A stretch of DNA of 64,000 nucleotides from Bacillota bacterium (lineage in GTDB: Bacteria > Bacillota > Clostridia > Lachnospirales > Lachnospiraceae): positions 62,001 through 126,000 of the forward strand of contig JAQXYZ010000072.1 in assembly GCA_029226935.1 (NCBI GenBank). Reading direction: 5' to 3'. Made by a program: the position numbers and the translations under genes. The notes below the pieces were generated by a model, which saw only the letters and a program-made list of their open reading frames with translations, ran no database searches and was not told the origin of the DNA. Of this stretch, positions 43,053-51,912 are shown piece by piece (the first letter of the stretch is position 1; each line of letters begins with the position of its first letter).

Positions 43053-44072
43053 ATGAAAGAAAAATTAGAGCAAATTAAAGCAGAAGCCTTAAGGCAGATC
43101 CAGGAAAGTGATGCTCTGGATAAGTTAAATGAAATCAGAGTGAACTATCTGGGAAAAAAAGGAGAATTAACTGCTGTCTTAAAGAGTATGAAGGACGTTG
43201 CAGCGGAGGACAGACCTAAGATTGGACAGATGGTTAATGATGCAAGACAGGAAATTGAATCCGTACTGGAAGAAGCAAAGAACAAAATGGAGAACGCAGT
43301 TCTGGAGGCAAGATTGAAAAATGAAACCATTGATGTGACTCTTCCGGCAAAAAAGAACAATGTGGGACATCGTCATCCAAATACGATTGCATTGGAAGAA
43401 GTGGAAAGAATCTTTGTAGGCATGGGGTATGAGGTGGTAGAAGGTCCTGAAGTGGAAACCGATTATTATAATTTCGAAGCACTTAATATTCCCGCTGACC
43501 ACCCGGCAAAGGATGAACAGGATACTTTCTACATTAATGGTGATTTCCTGCTTAGAACCCAGACTTCGGGAACCCAGGTACATGAAATGGAGAAGGGAAA
43601 GCTTCCTATCCGTATGATCGCACCGGGAAGAGTCTTCCGTTCAGATGAAGTAGATGCAACTCATTCCCCTTCCTTCCATCAGGTAGAAGGACTTGTGATT
43701 GACAAGCATATTACCTTTGCCGATTTAAAGGGAACGCTGGCTGAATTTGCGAGGGAGTTGTTCGGAGAGGAAACAAAGGTTAAGTTCCGTCCTCACCATT
43801 TTAATTTTACAGAGCCCAGTGCAGAGATGGATGTCTCCTGCTTTAAGTGTGGTGGAAAAGGATGTCGCTTCTGTAAAGGCTCCGGTTGGATAGAAATTCT
43901 TGGTTGTGGTATGGTTCATCCCAATGTACTTACCATGAGTGGAATTGATCCCGAAAAGTATTCAGGGTTTGCATTTGGTGTAGGTCTTGAAAGAATTGCG
44001 CTGCTTAAGTATGAAATTGACGACATGCGCTTGCTTTACGAAAATGATATCAGATTCTTAAAGCAGTTCTAA
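43053..44072 (+). CDS. pheS: Phenylalanine-tRNA ligase alpha subunit
   Basis: Catalytic subunit of the heterotetrameric class II synthetase, 339 residues. An N-terminal coiled coil (residues 1-85) binds tRNA; the class II core includes FRSDEVDATHSPSFHQVEG and GFAFGVGLERIALLKY. The CFKCGGKGCRFCKGSGW insertion, seen in many Firmicutes, may bind zinc. The track ORF extends back into the T-box terminator; the ATG at 43053 has AAAGG about 8 nt upstream and gives the normal N-terminus. Confidence 0.96.
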   Translation: MKEKLEQIKAEALRQIQESDALDKLNEIRVNYLGKKGELTAVLKSMKDVAAEDRPKIGQMVNDARQEIESVLEEAKNKMENAVLEARLKNETIDVTLPAKKNNVGHRHPNTIALEEVERIFVGMGYEVVEGPEVETDYYNFEALNIPADHPAKDEQDTFYINGDFLLRTQTSGTQVHEMEKGKLPIRMIAPGRVFRSDEVDATHSPSFHQVEGLVIDKHITFADLKGTLAEFARELFGEETKVKFRPHHFNFTEPSAEMDVSCFKCGGKGCRFCKGSGWIEILGCGMVHPNVLTMSGIDPEKYSGFAFGVGLERIALLKYEIDDMRLLYENDIRFLKQF

Positions 44073-44090
44073 AGAAAGGGAGGAAATGAG

Positions 44091-46511
44091 ATGAATACAG
44101 CATTATCATGGATTAAAGCATATGTGCCTGAGCTTGAATGCACTGATCAGGAGTATTGTGATGCAATGACGCTTACCGGAACAAAGGTAGAAAATTATGA
44201 AAGATTAGACAAAAATCTGGAAAAGATAGTAGTAGGACAGATTGAAAAAATAGAAAAGCATCCTGATGCGGATAAACTGATTATATGTCAGGTCAATATT
44301 GGCAATGAAGTGATTCAGATTGTAACAGGTGCACCCAATGTAAAAGAAGGCGATAAAGTGCCGGTGGTTCTGGATGGCGGAAAGGTAGCAGGCGGTCATG
44401 ATGGTGGTCCGTTGCCGGAGGATGGTATCAAGATTAAAGCCGGAAAATTAAGAGGCGTTCCGTCAAATGGAATGATGTGTTCCATAGAGGAACTTGGTTC
44501 TGACAGAAATATGTATCCCGATGCACCTGAATTTGGAATTTATATTTTCCCCGATGATGTACAGGTTGGAGCGGATGCAGTTGAAGTGCTTGGATTGAGA
44601 GATACCGTGTTTGAATATGAAATTACTTCTAACAGGGTAGACTGCTATAGTGTGCTTGGAATTGCAAGGGAAGCAGCCGCAACCTTCCGTAAGCCCTTTA
44701 TTCCTCCGGTGGTTGAGGTAAAGGAAAACGGAGAGAATGTAAATGACTATGTTTCTGTGGAAGTGCAGGATACAGATTTATGTACCAGATACTGCGCAAG
44801 GGTATGCACCAATATTAAGATTGCTCCTTCGCCGGAATGGATGCAGAGAAGATTGGCAGCCAGCGGCATCCGTCCTATTAATAATCTGGTGGATATTACA
44901 AATTATGTAATGGAGGAGTATGGTCAGCCTATGCATGCGTTTGATCTGGATACCGTGGCAGGTCATAAGATCATTGTACGGCGTGCAAAGGATGGAGATG
45001 AATTCCAGACTCTGGACGAACAGGTAAGGAAGCTGGATAAGGATATCCTGATGATTTGCGATGCGGAAAAGGAAATTGGTATTGCAGGTATTATGGGAGG
45101 TGAAAACAGCAAGATTACCGATGAGGTTAAGACGGTTCTCTTTGAGGCAGCAACCTTTAATGGTGCCAATATTCGTAAATCTGCCAAGAGACTGGGGCTT
45201 CGTACAGACGCCTCCGGCAAGTTTGAAAAGGGGCTTGACCCTCATAATGCTGAGGCGGCTATTAACCGTGCATGTCAGCTGATTCAGGAGCTTGGCTGTG
45301 GAGAAGTAGTAGGTGGAATGGTCGATGTATGCCAGCCTATGAAGGACGAGGTAAGAATTAAATTTGAGCCGGACAGAATCAATGACCTGCTTGGCACAGA
45401 GGTTTCTGTCGATGATATGATGGATATTTTTAAAATGCTGGAAATCAGATATGATGAAGCTGCAAATGAGCTGATTGCCCCTACCTACAGACAGGATCTG
45501 GAGTGCTGTGCTGATATTGCAGAGGAAGTGGCAAGATTCTTTGGATATGATAAGATTCCCACCACGTTGCCAAGCGGAGAAGCAACAGCAGGAAAGCTTT
45601 CTTATAAGCTTAGAATTGAGCAGAAGGCCAGAGATATTGTGGAATACTGTGGATTTTCACAGGGTATGTGCTATTCTTTTGAAAGCCCTAAGGTATTTGA
45701 TAAGCTTTTGATACCTGAGGACTCACCACTTAGAAATGCCATTGTGATTGCAAATCCTTTGGGAGAGGACTTCTCTATCATGAGAACCATACCCTTAAAC
45801 GGAATGCTGACTTCACTGGCTACCAATTATAACAGAAGAAATAAAGATGTCAGGTTATATGAGCTGGGTAACATTTATCTTCCTCATCAATTTCCTTTGA
45901 CAGAGCTTCCCGATGAAAGAATGCAGCTTACTCTGGGGATGTATGGAGACGGAGATTTCTATACCATGAAAGGTGTAGTGGAAGAATTCTTTGACTCTGT
46001 TGGAATGAAAAAGAAGACCACTTATGCTCCTGAAGCAGGAAAGAGCTTTCTCCATCCGGGACGTCAGGCAAACATTATCTATGATGGAAAAGTTGTAGGA
46101 TATCTGGGTGAAGTACATCCTATCGTATGTAAAAATTATGATATCGGCACACGGGCTTATATTGCAGTGCTTGATATGCCGCTTATTGTGGATCAGGCTA
46201 CCTTTGACAGAAAGTATGAAGGTGTTGCTAAATATCCTGCCGTGTCCAGAGATATCAGTATGGTAGTTCCTAAGAACATTCTGGCAGGGCAGATTGAAGA
46301 GATGATTGAGCAGCGGGGCGGTAAACTGCTGGAAAACTATCAGCTGTTTGATATTTATGAGGGAGAACAGATTAAAGAGGGCTTTAAGTCAATGGCATAT
46401 TCTATTACCTTCCGTGCGAAGGACAGAACGCTTGAAGAGAATGATGTGACCGGAGCTATGAAGAAAATATTGAATGGTCTTGAAAGCATGGGAATTGAAC
46501 TGAGACAATAG
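44091..46511 (+). CDS. pheT: Phenylalanine-tRNA ligase beta subunit
   Basis: Structural and editing subunit, 806 residues. Domain order: N-terminal tRNA-binding EMAP-like domain (about 40-150; VVGQIEKIEKHPDADKL), B3/B4 editing domain (about 200-385), B5 domain (about 405-475), catalytic-like module, and the C-terminal FDX-ACB anticodon-binding domain (YPAVSRDISMVVPKN to the end). Follows pheS by 18 nt and is under the same T-box. Confidence 0.96.
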   Translation: MNTALSWIKAYVPELECTDQEYCDAMTLTGTKVENYERLDKNLEKIVVGQIEKIEKHPDADKLIICQVNIGNEVIQIVTGAPNVKEGDKVPVVLDGGKVAGGHDGGPLPEDGIKIKAGKLRGVPSNGMMCSIEELGSDRNMYPDAPEFGIYIFPDDVQVGADAVEVLGLRDTVFEYEITSNRVDCYSVLGIAREAAATFRKPFIPPVVEVKENGENVNDYVSVEVQDTDLCTRYCARVCTNIKIAPSPEWMQRRLAASGIRPINNLVDITNYVMEEYGQPMHAFDLDTVAGHKIIVRRAKDGDEFQTLDEQVRKLDKDILMICDAEKEIGIAGIMGGENSKITDEVKTVLFEAATFNGANIRKSAKRLGLRTDASGKFEKGLDPHNAEAAINRACQLIQELGCGEVVGGMVDVCQPMKDEVRIKFEPDRINDLLGTEVSVDDMMDIFKMLEIRYDEAANELIAPTYRQDLECCADIAEEVARFFGYDKIPTTLPSGEATAGKLSYKLRIEQKARDIVEYCGFSQGMCYSFESPKVFDKLLIPEDSPLRNAIVIANPLGEDFSIMRTIPLNGMLTSLATNYNRRNKDVRLYELGNIYLPHQFPLTELPDERMQLTLGMYGDGDFYTMKGVVEEFFDSVGMKKKTTYAPEAGKSFLHPGRQANIIYDGKVVGYLGEVHPIVCKNYDIGTRAYIAVLDMPLIVDQATFDRKYEGVAKYPAVSRDISMVVPKNILAGQIEEMIEQRGGKLLENYQLFDIYEGEQIKEGFKSMAYSITFRAKDRTLEENDVTGAMKKILNGLESMGIELRQ

Positions 46512-46560
46512 TACTAAACGTTGGCACGCTTCGCAGAAATGTATGAAAGGAATAATAGAT

Positions 46561-47994
46561 ATGGAAAAGAAGAATACATGGGAAACATACAGCCATAAAC
46601 AGCTTAAGGAAGTGGATGCCTTTGCGGAGGAATACAGAAACTTTTTAGATGAAGGAAAAACGGAACGTGAATGCGTGGATTATATTGTAAATGCAGTAGA
46701 AAAGAAAGGGTATCGCGAACTGCTGCAGGTAATTAAAAACGGAGAAAAGCTGAAAAAGGGCGACAAGGTATATGCGGTTTGGATGAACAAGTCTGTTGTT
46801 ATGTTCCGCATTGGAAAGAAGCCTATGGCAGAGGGAATGAATATTTTAGGTGCTCATATTGATTCTCCAAGACTGGATGTAAAGCAGAATCCCCTATATG
46901 AGGAAGGTGGGTTTGCTTATCTTGACACGCATTATTATGGAGGGGTTAAGAAGTATCAGTGGGTAACGCTCCCTCTTGCACTTCATGGTGTGATTGTGAA
47001 GAAGGATGGCACTACAGTAGAACTTAACATCGGGGAAAATGAGGATGATCCGGTGTTCTTTATCTCGGATTTGCTGATTCATCTGTCACAGGAACAGTTG
47101 GAAAAAAAGGCATCTAAAGTCATTGAAGGGGAAGCCCTTGACTTAATTATTGGCAATAGACCAATCACAATTGGAAAAGAACAGTCTGATAAAGAGAAAA
47201 AAGACAGCAAGGAAGAAACAAAGGCAAAGGAAGCGGTAAAGCAGGGAATTTTGGATATCCTGAAGAAAACCTATGATGTTGAAGAGGAGGATTTCCTTTC
47301 CGCTGAACTTGAGATTGTACCGGCAGGCAGAGCAAGAGAAGCCGGATTGGACCGCAGCATGATTCTCGCATATGGTCAGGATGACAGAGTGTGTGCGTTT
47401 TCATCTTTAATGGCAATGCTGGAAGTGGAAGATACTGAGAGGACGGCATGCTGTCTTTTGGTTGACAAGGAGGAAATCGGAAGCGTAGGCGCTACCGGCA
47501 TGCAGTCAAAGTTCTTTGAAAATATGGTGGCAGAGGTCATGAATTTGACAGGAGAGTATTCGGAACTGAATGTGAGAAGATGTCTGTCTTCGTCCTGTAT
47601 GCTGTCCTCTGATGTAAGCAGTGCTTTTGATCCCGCTTTTGCAGCAAGCTTTGACAAAAAGAATGTGGCTTATCTTGGTGGAGGGATGGTATTTAATAAG
47701 TTTACCGGTTCAAGAGGCAAATCAGGTTCCAATGATGCAAACGCAGAGTATATTGCCCATATCCGCAGCATCTTTGAAAAGGAAAAGATTAATTTCCAGA
47801 CAGCTGAGCTTGGCAAAGTAGATCTTGGCGGCGGCGGTACAATTGCCTATATTTTGGCATTGTATGGCATGAATGTAATTGACAGTGGAGTGGCAGTCTT
47901 AAACATGCATGCGCCATGGGAAGCTACCAGCAAGGCGGATGTCTACGAGACGAAGCGTGGATATGAAGCTTTCTTAAGAGGAGCCGATCTGTAA
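46561..47994 (+). CDS. M18 family aminopeptidase
   Basis: Zinc-dependent aminopeptidase of the aspartyl aminopeptidase/DAP I family, 477 residues. Metal and catalytic strings are [27 protein letters not shown] and [31 protein letters not shown] near the C-terminus. A Lys/Glu-rich loop ([20 protein letters not shown]) interrupts the domain as in other members. The ATG at 46561 has AAAGGA upstream; the track ATG at 46543 has none. The stop overlaps queA by one base. Confidence 0.92.
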   Translation: MEKKNTWETYSHKQLKEVDAFAEEYRNFLDEGKTERECVDYIVNAVEKKGYRELLQVIKNGEKLKKGDKVYAVWMNKSVVMFRIGKKPMAEGMNILGAHIDSPRLDVKQNPLYEEGGFAYLDTHYYGGVKKYQWVTLPLALHGVIVKKDGTTVELNIGENEDDPVFFISDLLIHLSQEQLEKKASKVIEGEALDLIIGNRPITIGKEQSDKEKKDSKEETKAKEAVKQGILDILKKTYDVEEEDFLSAELEIVPAGRAREAGLDRSMILAYGQDDRVCAFSSLMAMLEVEDTERTACCLLVDKEEIGSVGATGMQSKFFENMVAEVMNLTGEYSELNVRRCLSSSCMLSSDVSSAFDPAFAASFDKKNVAYLGGGMVFNKFTGSRGKSGSNDANAEYIAHIRSIFEKEKINFQTAELGKVDLGGGGTIAYILALYGMNVIDSGVAVLNMHAPWEATSKADVYETKRGYEAFLRGADL

Positions 47995-49088
47995 TGGATA
48001 TGACAAATAATGGAAAAGAAAACGGACAGGCGGCCGAGCTTAAGACTTCCGATTTTTATTTTGAACTTCCACAGGAGTTGATTGCACAGGACCCATTGGA
48101 GGATCGCTCTGCTTCCCGTCTGTTGATGGTAAACAAAAATACAGGTGAAATAAAGCATGAGGTATTTCGGAACATTATAAACTACTTAAATCCGGGGGAC
48201 TGTCTGGTACTGAACAATACCAAGGTGCTTCCCGCCAGACTTCTCGGTGTAAAAGAAGATACGGGCGCAGCGATTGAAGTCCTTCTTCTTAAGAGAAGAG
48301 AAGGAGATGTATGGGAAACGTTGGTTAAGCCCGGAAAGAAAATGAAGCCCGGCGCCAGACTTGTTTTTGGCAATGGCGTACTGAAGGCTGAAGTACTGGA
48401 TGTTGTTGAAGAGGGGAACCGCCTCATTCACTTTTCTTATGAGGGAATCTTTGAAGAGGTGCTGGATCAGTTGGGAGAAATGCCTCTGCCGCCTTACATT
48501 ACACATAAATTGAAGGATAAAAACAGATATCAGACGGTATATGCAAAATATGACGGCTCAGCGGCAGCCCCTACAGCAGGACTTCATTTTACCCAAGAAT
48601 TGTTGAATGAAATTGAAAAAAAGGGTGTGAGGCTGGCTTACGTTACACTTCATGTTGGACTTGGAACGTTTCGTCCGGTAAAGGCAGATCATATTCTTGA
48701 GCATCATATGCATTCCGAATATTATCAGATATCGGCGGAGGCGGCGGAACTTATTAATGAAACCAAAAGGAATGGAAAGCGGGTTATCTGTGTGGGGACT
48801 ACCAGCTGTCGTACCATAGAAAGTGCAGCGGATGAAAATGGCATGCTGGAAGAGTGTTGTGGCAACACGGAAATATTTATTTATCCCGGCTATCGGTTCA
48901 AGGTGTTGGACTGCCTGATTACGAATTTCCATTTGCCGGAGTCAACCCTTGTGATGCTGGTAAGTGCACTTGCAGGACGGGAAAATGTACTAAATGCATA
49001 TGAAGAGGCAATTAAGGAAAGATATCGCTTCTTTTCTTTTGGAGATGCCTGCTTTTTTACGGATGACTTTACAAAAAAAGCAATATAG
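47994..49088 (+). CDS. queA: S-adenosylmethionine:tRNA ribosyltransferase-isomerase
   Basis: Builds the epoxyqueuosine ring on queuosine-modified tRNA. Motifs: [53 protein letters not shown] and [17 protein letters not shown]. It carries about 17 extra N-terminal residues before the usual start; the start codon overlaps the previous stop (TAATG), so coupling is likely. tgt and other queuosine genes are not in view. Confidence 0.95.
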   Translation: MDMTNNGKENGQAAELKTSDFYFELPQELIAQDPLEDRSASRLLMVNKNTGEIKHEVFRNIINYLNPGDCLVLNNTKVLPARLLGVKEDTGAAIEVLLLKRREGDVWETLVKPGKKMKPGARLVFGNGVLKAEVLDVVEEGNRLIHFSYEGIFEEVLDQLGEMPLPPYITHKLKDKNRYQTVYAKYDGSAAAPTAGLHFTQELLNEIEKKGVRLAYVTLHVGLGTFRPVKADHILEHHMHSEYYQISAEAAELINETKRNGKRVICVGTTSCRTIESAADENGMLEECCGNTEIFIYPGYRFKVLDCLITNFHLPESTLVMLVSALAGRENVLNAYEEAIKERYRFFSFGDACFFTDDFTKKAI

Positions 49089-49141
49089 TCTATGATAATT
49101 TAAGTGGGAAATAAAATTCGTGCATAGAGATGGAGGCGCCG

Positions 49142-49480
49142 ATGGAAGAACGAAGAAAAAGCAACCGTATCGAATTAATATCAACTCTGGTCGTTAAGCG
49201 GCTGGATAATGGCACAGATAGAGAGGCACAGATTGAGATTGTCGATGTGTCTAAAACCGGAATTGGCTTTAGTTGCAATGAGCTATTAGAAATCGGTGCA
49301 GTCTATGAAGCTTTCCTCAGAATATGGACGCAGGAAGTCATCCATTCTTTTCTGGAGATTGTAAGAATTGAAAAGAAAGGTCCATCTTACAATTATGGGG
49401 CAGTCTTTATCGGAATGCCGGAAATGGATGCATCCAGAATTGAAGTTTATGATACCGTAGAAAGCCTTAAGAAGAGTTAA
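49142..49480 (+). CDS. PilZ domain protein
   Basis: A 112-residue single-domain protein. The c-di-GMP-binding signature is RRKSNRIE (RxxxR-type, residues 4-11) and DVSKTGIGF (D/NxSxxG). A start at the ATG at 49142 is supported by GGAGG at 49132-49136; the track ATG at 49130 is less well placed. It may receive signal from the GGDEF protein at 34171. No effector gene adjoins it. Confidence 0.85.
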   Translation: MEERRKSNRIELISTLVVKRLDNGTDREAQIEIVDVSKTGIGFSCNELLEIGAVYEAFLRIWTQEVIHSFLEIVRIEKKGPSYNYGAVFIGMPEMDASRIEVYDTVESLKKS

Positions 49481-49513
49481 AATTATTTTGAAAGAGAAGA
49501 AGACTTCAATAGC

Positions 49514-49551
49514 AGAACGTGCCGCCAAATACAATGGCGGCACGTTCTTTT
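49514..49551. terminator. Bidirectional terminator, PilZ gene / tyrA
   Basis: AGAACGTGCCGCCA and TGGCGGCACGTTCT form a perfect 14-bp stem with a 7-nt loop and T-rich tails on both strands. It abuts the tyrA stop codon. Confidence 0.88.
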
Positions 49552-50653
49552 ATAGCTTGCGGTAAATTGTATATCCTTTTGAAGAGAGAATTTCACTTGC
49601 CTTTTCGATACTTTCTGCTTCGTAGAATTCTACCCGCAGCACCCCGTCTTCCTGCTCTCTGTTGTGAACAATTCCAATATTCTTGATGCTGATTTGGTGT
49701 AACGCAAGAATGGTTGCGATGGCAGCCAGTGCACCGGGTTCATCAGCAATTTCGATTCGGATGGAATAGGACTTCTTAATTGGACCGCTGGAGGCGTCAA
49801 TAAAGGAATCACGATAGCTTCTGGCGGTATCAAAGAAGCGATAGAGCTGTTCCTGATCAGCATGATCAATTTCGGTTTTGATTGCAAGCAATGAGTTGAT
49901 GTAGCGTTCCAATAACTCTGAAATATTATCCCTGTTGGTCAGGCAGATTTGCTGCCACATGACAGGGGAGGAGGATGCAATTCTGGTAATGTCTTTAAAG
50001 CCACCTGCAGCAATCATTTTCATAATGCCTTCGTCAGAATCCGTTTCCTTAATCAGATTTACCAGAGAGGCAGCTATGACGTGAGGAAGATGGCTGACCG
50101 CAGCAGTGACAAAATCATGCTGTCTGCAATTAAGTACCAGCGGAATTGCGCCTAATGATGCAACCAGTTCCTTTAATTCATTGATTTTTTCACTATTTAC
50201 GCCTTCACATGGGGTCAGGATATAATAGGCGTTTTCCAGAAGCAGAGCCTTTGAATTAATATATCCGGTACGTTCACTCCCTGCCATGGGATGACCGCCG
50301 ATAAATTGGTTTTGCAGACCTGCAGCTGCAATATGGTCATGTATATCAGTTTTTACGCTGCCTACATCAGTAAGCAGACAGTCAGGTGTTATGTATTTTT
50401 TTAACTGTAAAAGATTACTGTCATTTTCAGCTACAGGAGCGCATAAAAAGATATAGTCGCAGGATGAAAATTCTTCACTGACAGACGAAAGCGGCAGATT
50501 GATGACACCATCTGAAACTGCACAGGAAAGAGCCTCACTGTTAACGTCATATGCTATCAAACGGCACTCGGGGTAAAATTTACGCATGGCTCTGGCGATA
50601 GAACCGCCAATCAGACCAAGACCGATAAATCCGCATGTAAAGTCAGATTTCAT
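49550..50653 (-). CDS. tyrA: Prephenate dehydrogenase with C-terminal ACT domain
   Basis: Oxidative decarboxylation of prephenate to 4-hydroxyphenylpyruvate in tyrosine synthesis. NAD-binding GFIGLGLIGGSIARA at residues 8-22; conserved GGHPMAGSERTGY and the H of AAVSHLPHVIA. An ACT domain (about 297-367; RIEIADEPGALAAIATILALH) suggests feedback control by tyrosine or phenylalanine. Length is 367. It lies 11 nt after aroF, so both form one transcript. Confidence 0.95.
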   Translation of the reverse strand: MKSDFTCGFIGLGLIGGSIARAMRKFYPECRLIAYDVNSEALSCAVSDGVINLPLSSVSEEFSSCDYIFLCAPVAENDSNLLQLKKYITPDCLLTDVGSVKTDIHDHIAAAGLQNQFIGGHPMAGSERTGYINSKALLLENAYYILTPCEGVNSEKINELKELVASLGAIPLVLNCRQHDFVTAAVSHLPHVIAASLVNLIKETDSDEGIMKMIAAGGFKDITRIASSSPVMWQQICLTNRDNISELLERYINSLLAIKTEIDHADQEQLYRFFDTARSYRDSFIDASSGPIKKSYSIRIEIADEPGALAAIATILALHQISIKNIGIVHNREQEDGVLRVEFYEAESIEKASEILSSKGYTIYRKL

Positions 50654-50664
50654 GTTGCCTCTCC

Positions 50665-51684
50665 TTACACATTAAAATCTCTGCCGACCAGCTGGCAGAA
50701 GGGGGTCAGTTCCTTTGTCAGGGATGAAAACTTTTCAAAGGTCAGTGACTGTGGACCGTCAGAAAGGGCGTGAGCAGGGTCGTTATGAACTTCAATCATC
50801 AGTCCATCCGCATCACAGGCAACTGCAGCCTTTGCCATGGGAGCCACATATTTGTAGGAACCGGTTGAATGGGAGGGATCTACAATGATGGGAAGGTGTG
50901 TTCTGGAACGTAGCACGGGAACAGCACTTAAATCCAGAGTGTTTCTGGTTGCGGTTTCAAAGGTACGGATGCCCCGCTCACAGAGGACTACGTTTGGATT
51001 TCCCTCAGCAATAATGTATTCTGCTGCATTTAACCATTCATCAATAGTGGCACACAGCCCACGTTTTAATAGTACAGGAAGACCGGACTGTCCGGCTTCC
51101 TTAAGCAGGATAAAGTTCTGCATGTTGCGGGCGCCGATCTGAATCATATCCACATATTTGACAGCAGCTTCAATGGCATCTAAACTTACTACTTCGCAGA
51201 TAGTGGAAAGACCGGTAGCAGCTTTCGCTTCCTGCATATATTTAAGACCTTCCTCCTCCAGTCCCTGAAAGGAGTAGGGCGAGGTACGGGGTTTGTATGC
51301 GCCGCCTCTTAAGATGGTAGCGCCTGCGTCCTTTACTGCATGGGCAATGCTAAGAAGCTGGTCATTCGTTTCCACAGCGCATGGGCCAGCCATAATGGTA
51401 AGGTTGCCGGGACCGATGCTGGTATTGCCGACCTTAACGGTGGTGGGCTCCGGATGGAATTTCCTGTTGGCAAGCTTATAGCTTTCAGTTACAGGAACGA
51501 TGTGGTCAACATCCTTAAAAATGGCAAGGTTTTCGGTGGAAAGTTTAGATTTGTCACCGACAATACCAATAATGGTCACTTCCTCGCCTTTGGAAAGATG
51601 TACCTGTAATCCATTGTCCTCAATGTATTTGGTAACGGCATGAATGCTGTGCTCCGATGCCTGGGGTTTCATTACGATAATCAT
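50665..51684 (-). CDS. aroF: 3-deoxy-7-phosphoheptulonate synthase (type I beta)
   Basis: First step of the shikimate pathway, condensing PEP and erythrose-4-phosphate. A short N-terminal regulatory (ferredoxin-like) domain at residues 1-70 precedes the barrel with MAGPCAVE, ILRGGAYKPRTSPYSFQG, and IVDPSHSTGSY. The start is the internal ATG at 51684, which has AAAGGAG six nt upstream; the track start at 51738 is too early. Length is 339. Co-transcribed with tyrA. Confidence 0.95.
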   Translation of the reverse strand: MIIVMKPQASEHSIHAVTKYIEDNGLQVHLSKGEEVTIIGIVGDKSKLSTENLAIFKDVDHIVPVTESYKLANRKFHPEPTTVKVGNTSIGPGNLTIMAGPCAVETNDQLLSIAHAVKDAGATILRGGAYKPRTSPYSFQGLEEEGLKYMQEAKAATGLSTICEVVSLDAIEAAVKYVDMIQIGARNMQNFILLKEAGQSGLPVLLKRGLCATIDEWLNAAEYIIAEGNPNVVLCERGIRTFETATRNTLDLSAVPVLRSRTHLPIIVDPSHSTGSYKYVAPMAKAAVACDADGLMIEVHNDPAHALSDGPQSLTFEKFSSLTKELTPFCQLVGRDFNV

Positions 51685-51797
51685 TTTTAGCTCCTTTCTT
51701 GAAGGGGTCGCCTTCGTTTTAACAATATAACACTTCAACGCGCGAAAGTCAAGGAGTATATTTGAAGGATAATTATGTATAAAATGTATGATTTTAC

Positions 51798-51826
51798 TTG
51801 TATAATTTCAGAAAATTTAGTAAAAT
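51798..51826 (+). promoter_or_regulatory. Promoter of the EF-G-like gene
   Basis: TTGTAT (51798-51803), 17 bp, TAAAAT (51821-51826). The leader to the start codon is about 80 nt. Confidence 0.55.
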
Positions 51827-51912
51827 GTTCACATGGGGTTTATGAAGCTGTAATGATTTTTATGGAAATTATGGCGGATTGACCAAAAATGCAGAAAAGT
51901 GGAGGGACATAT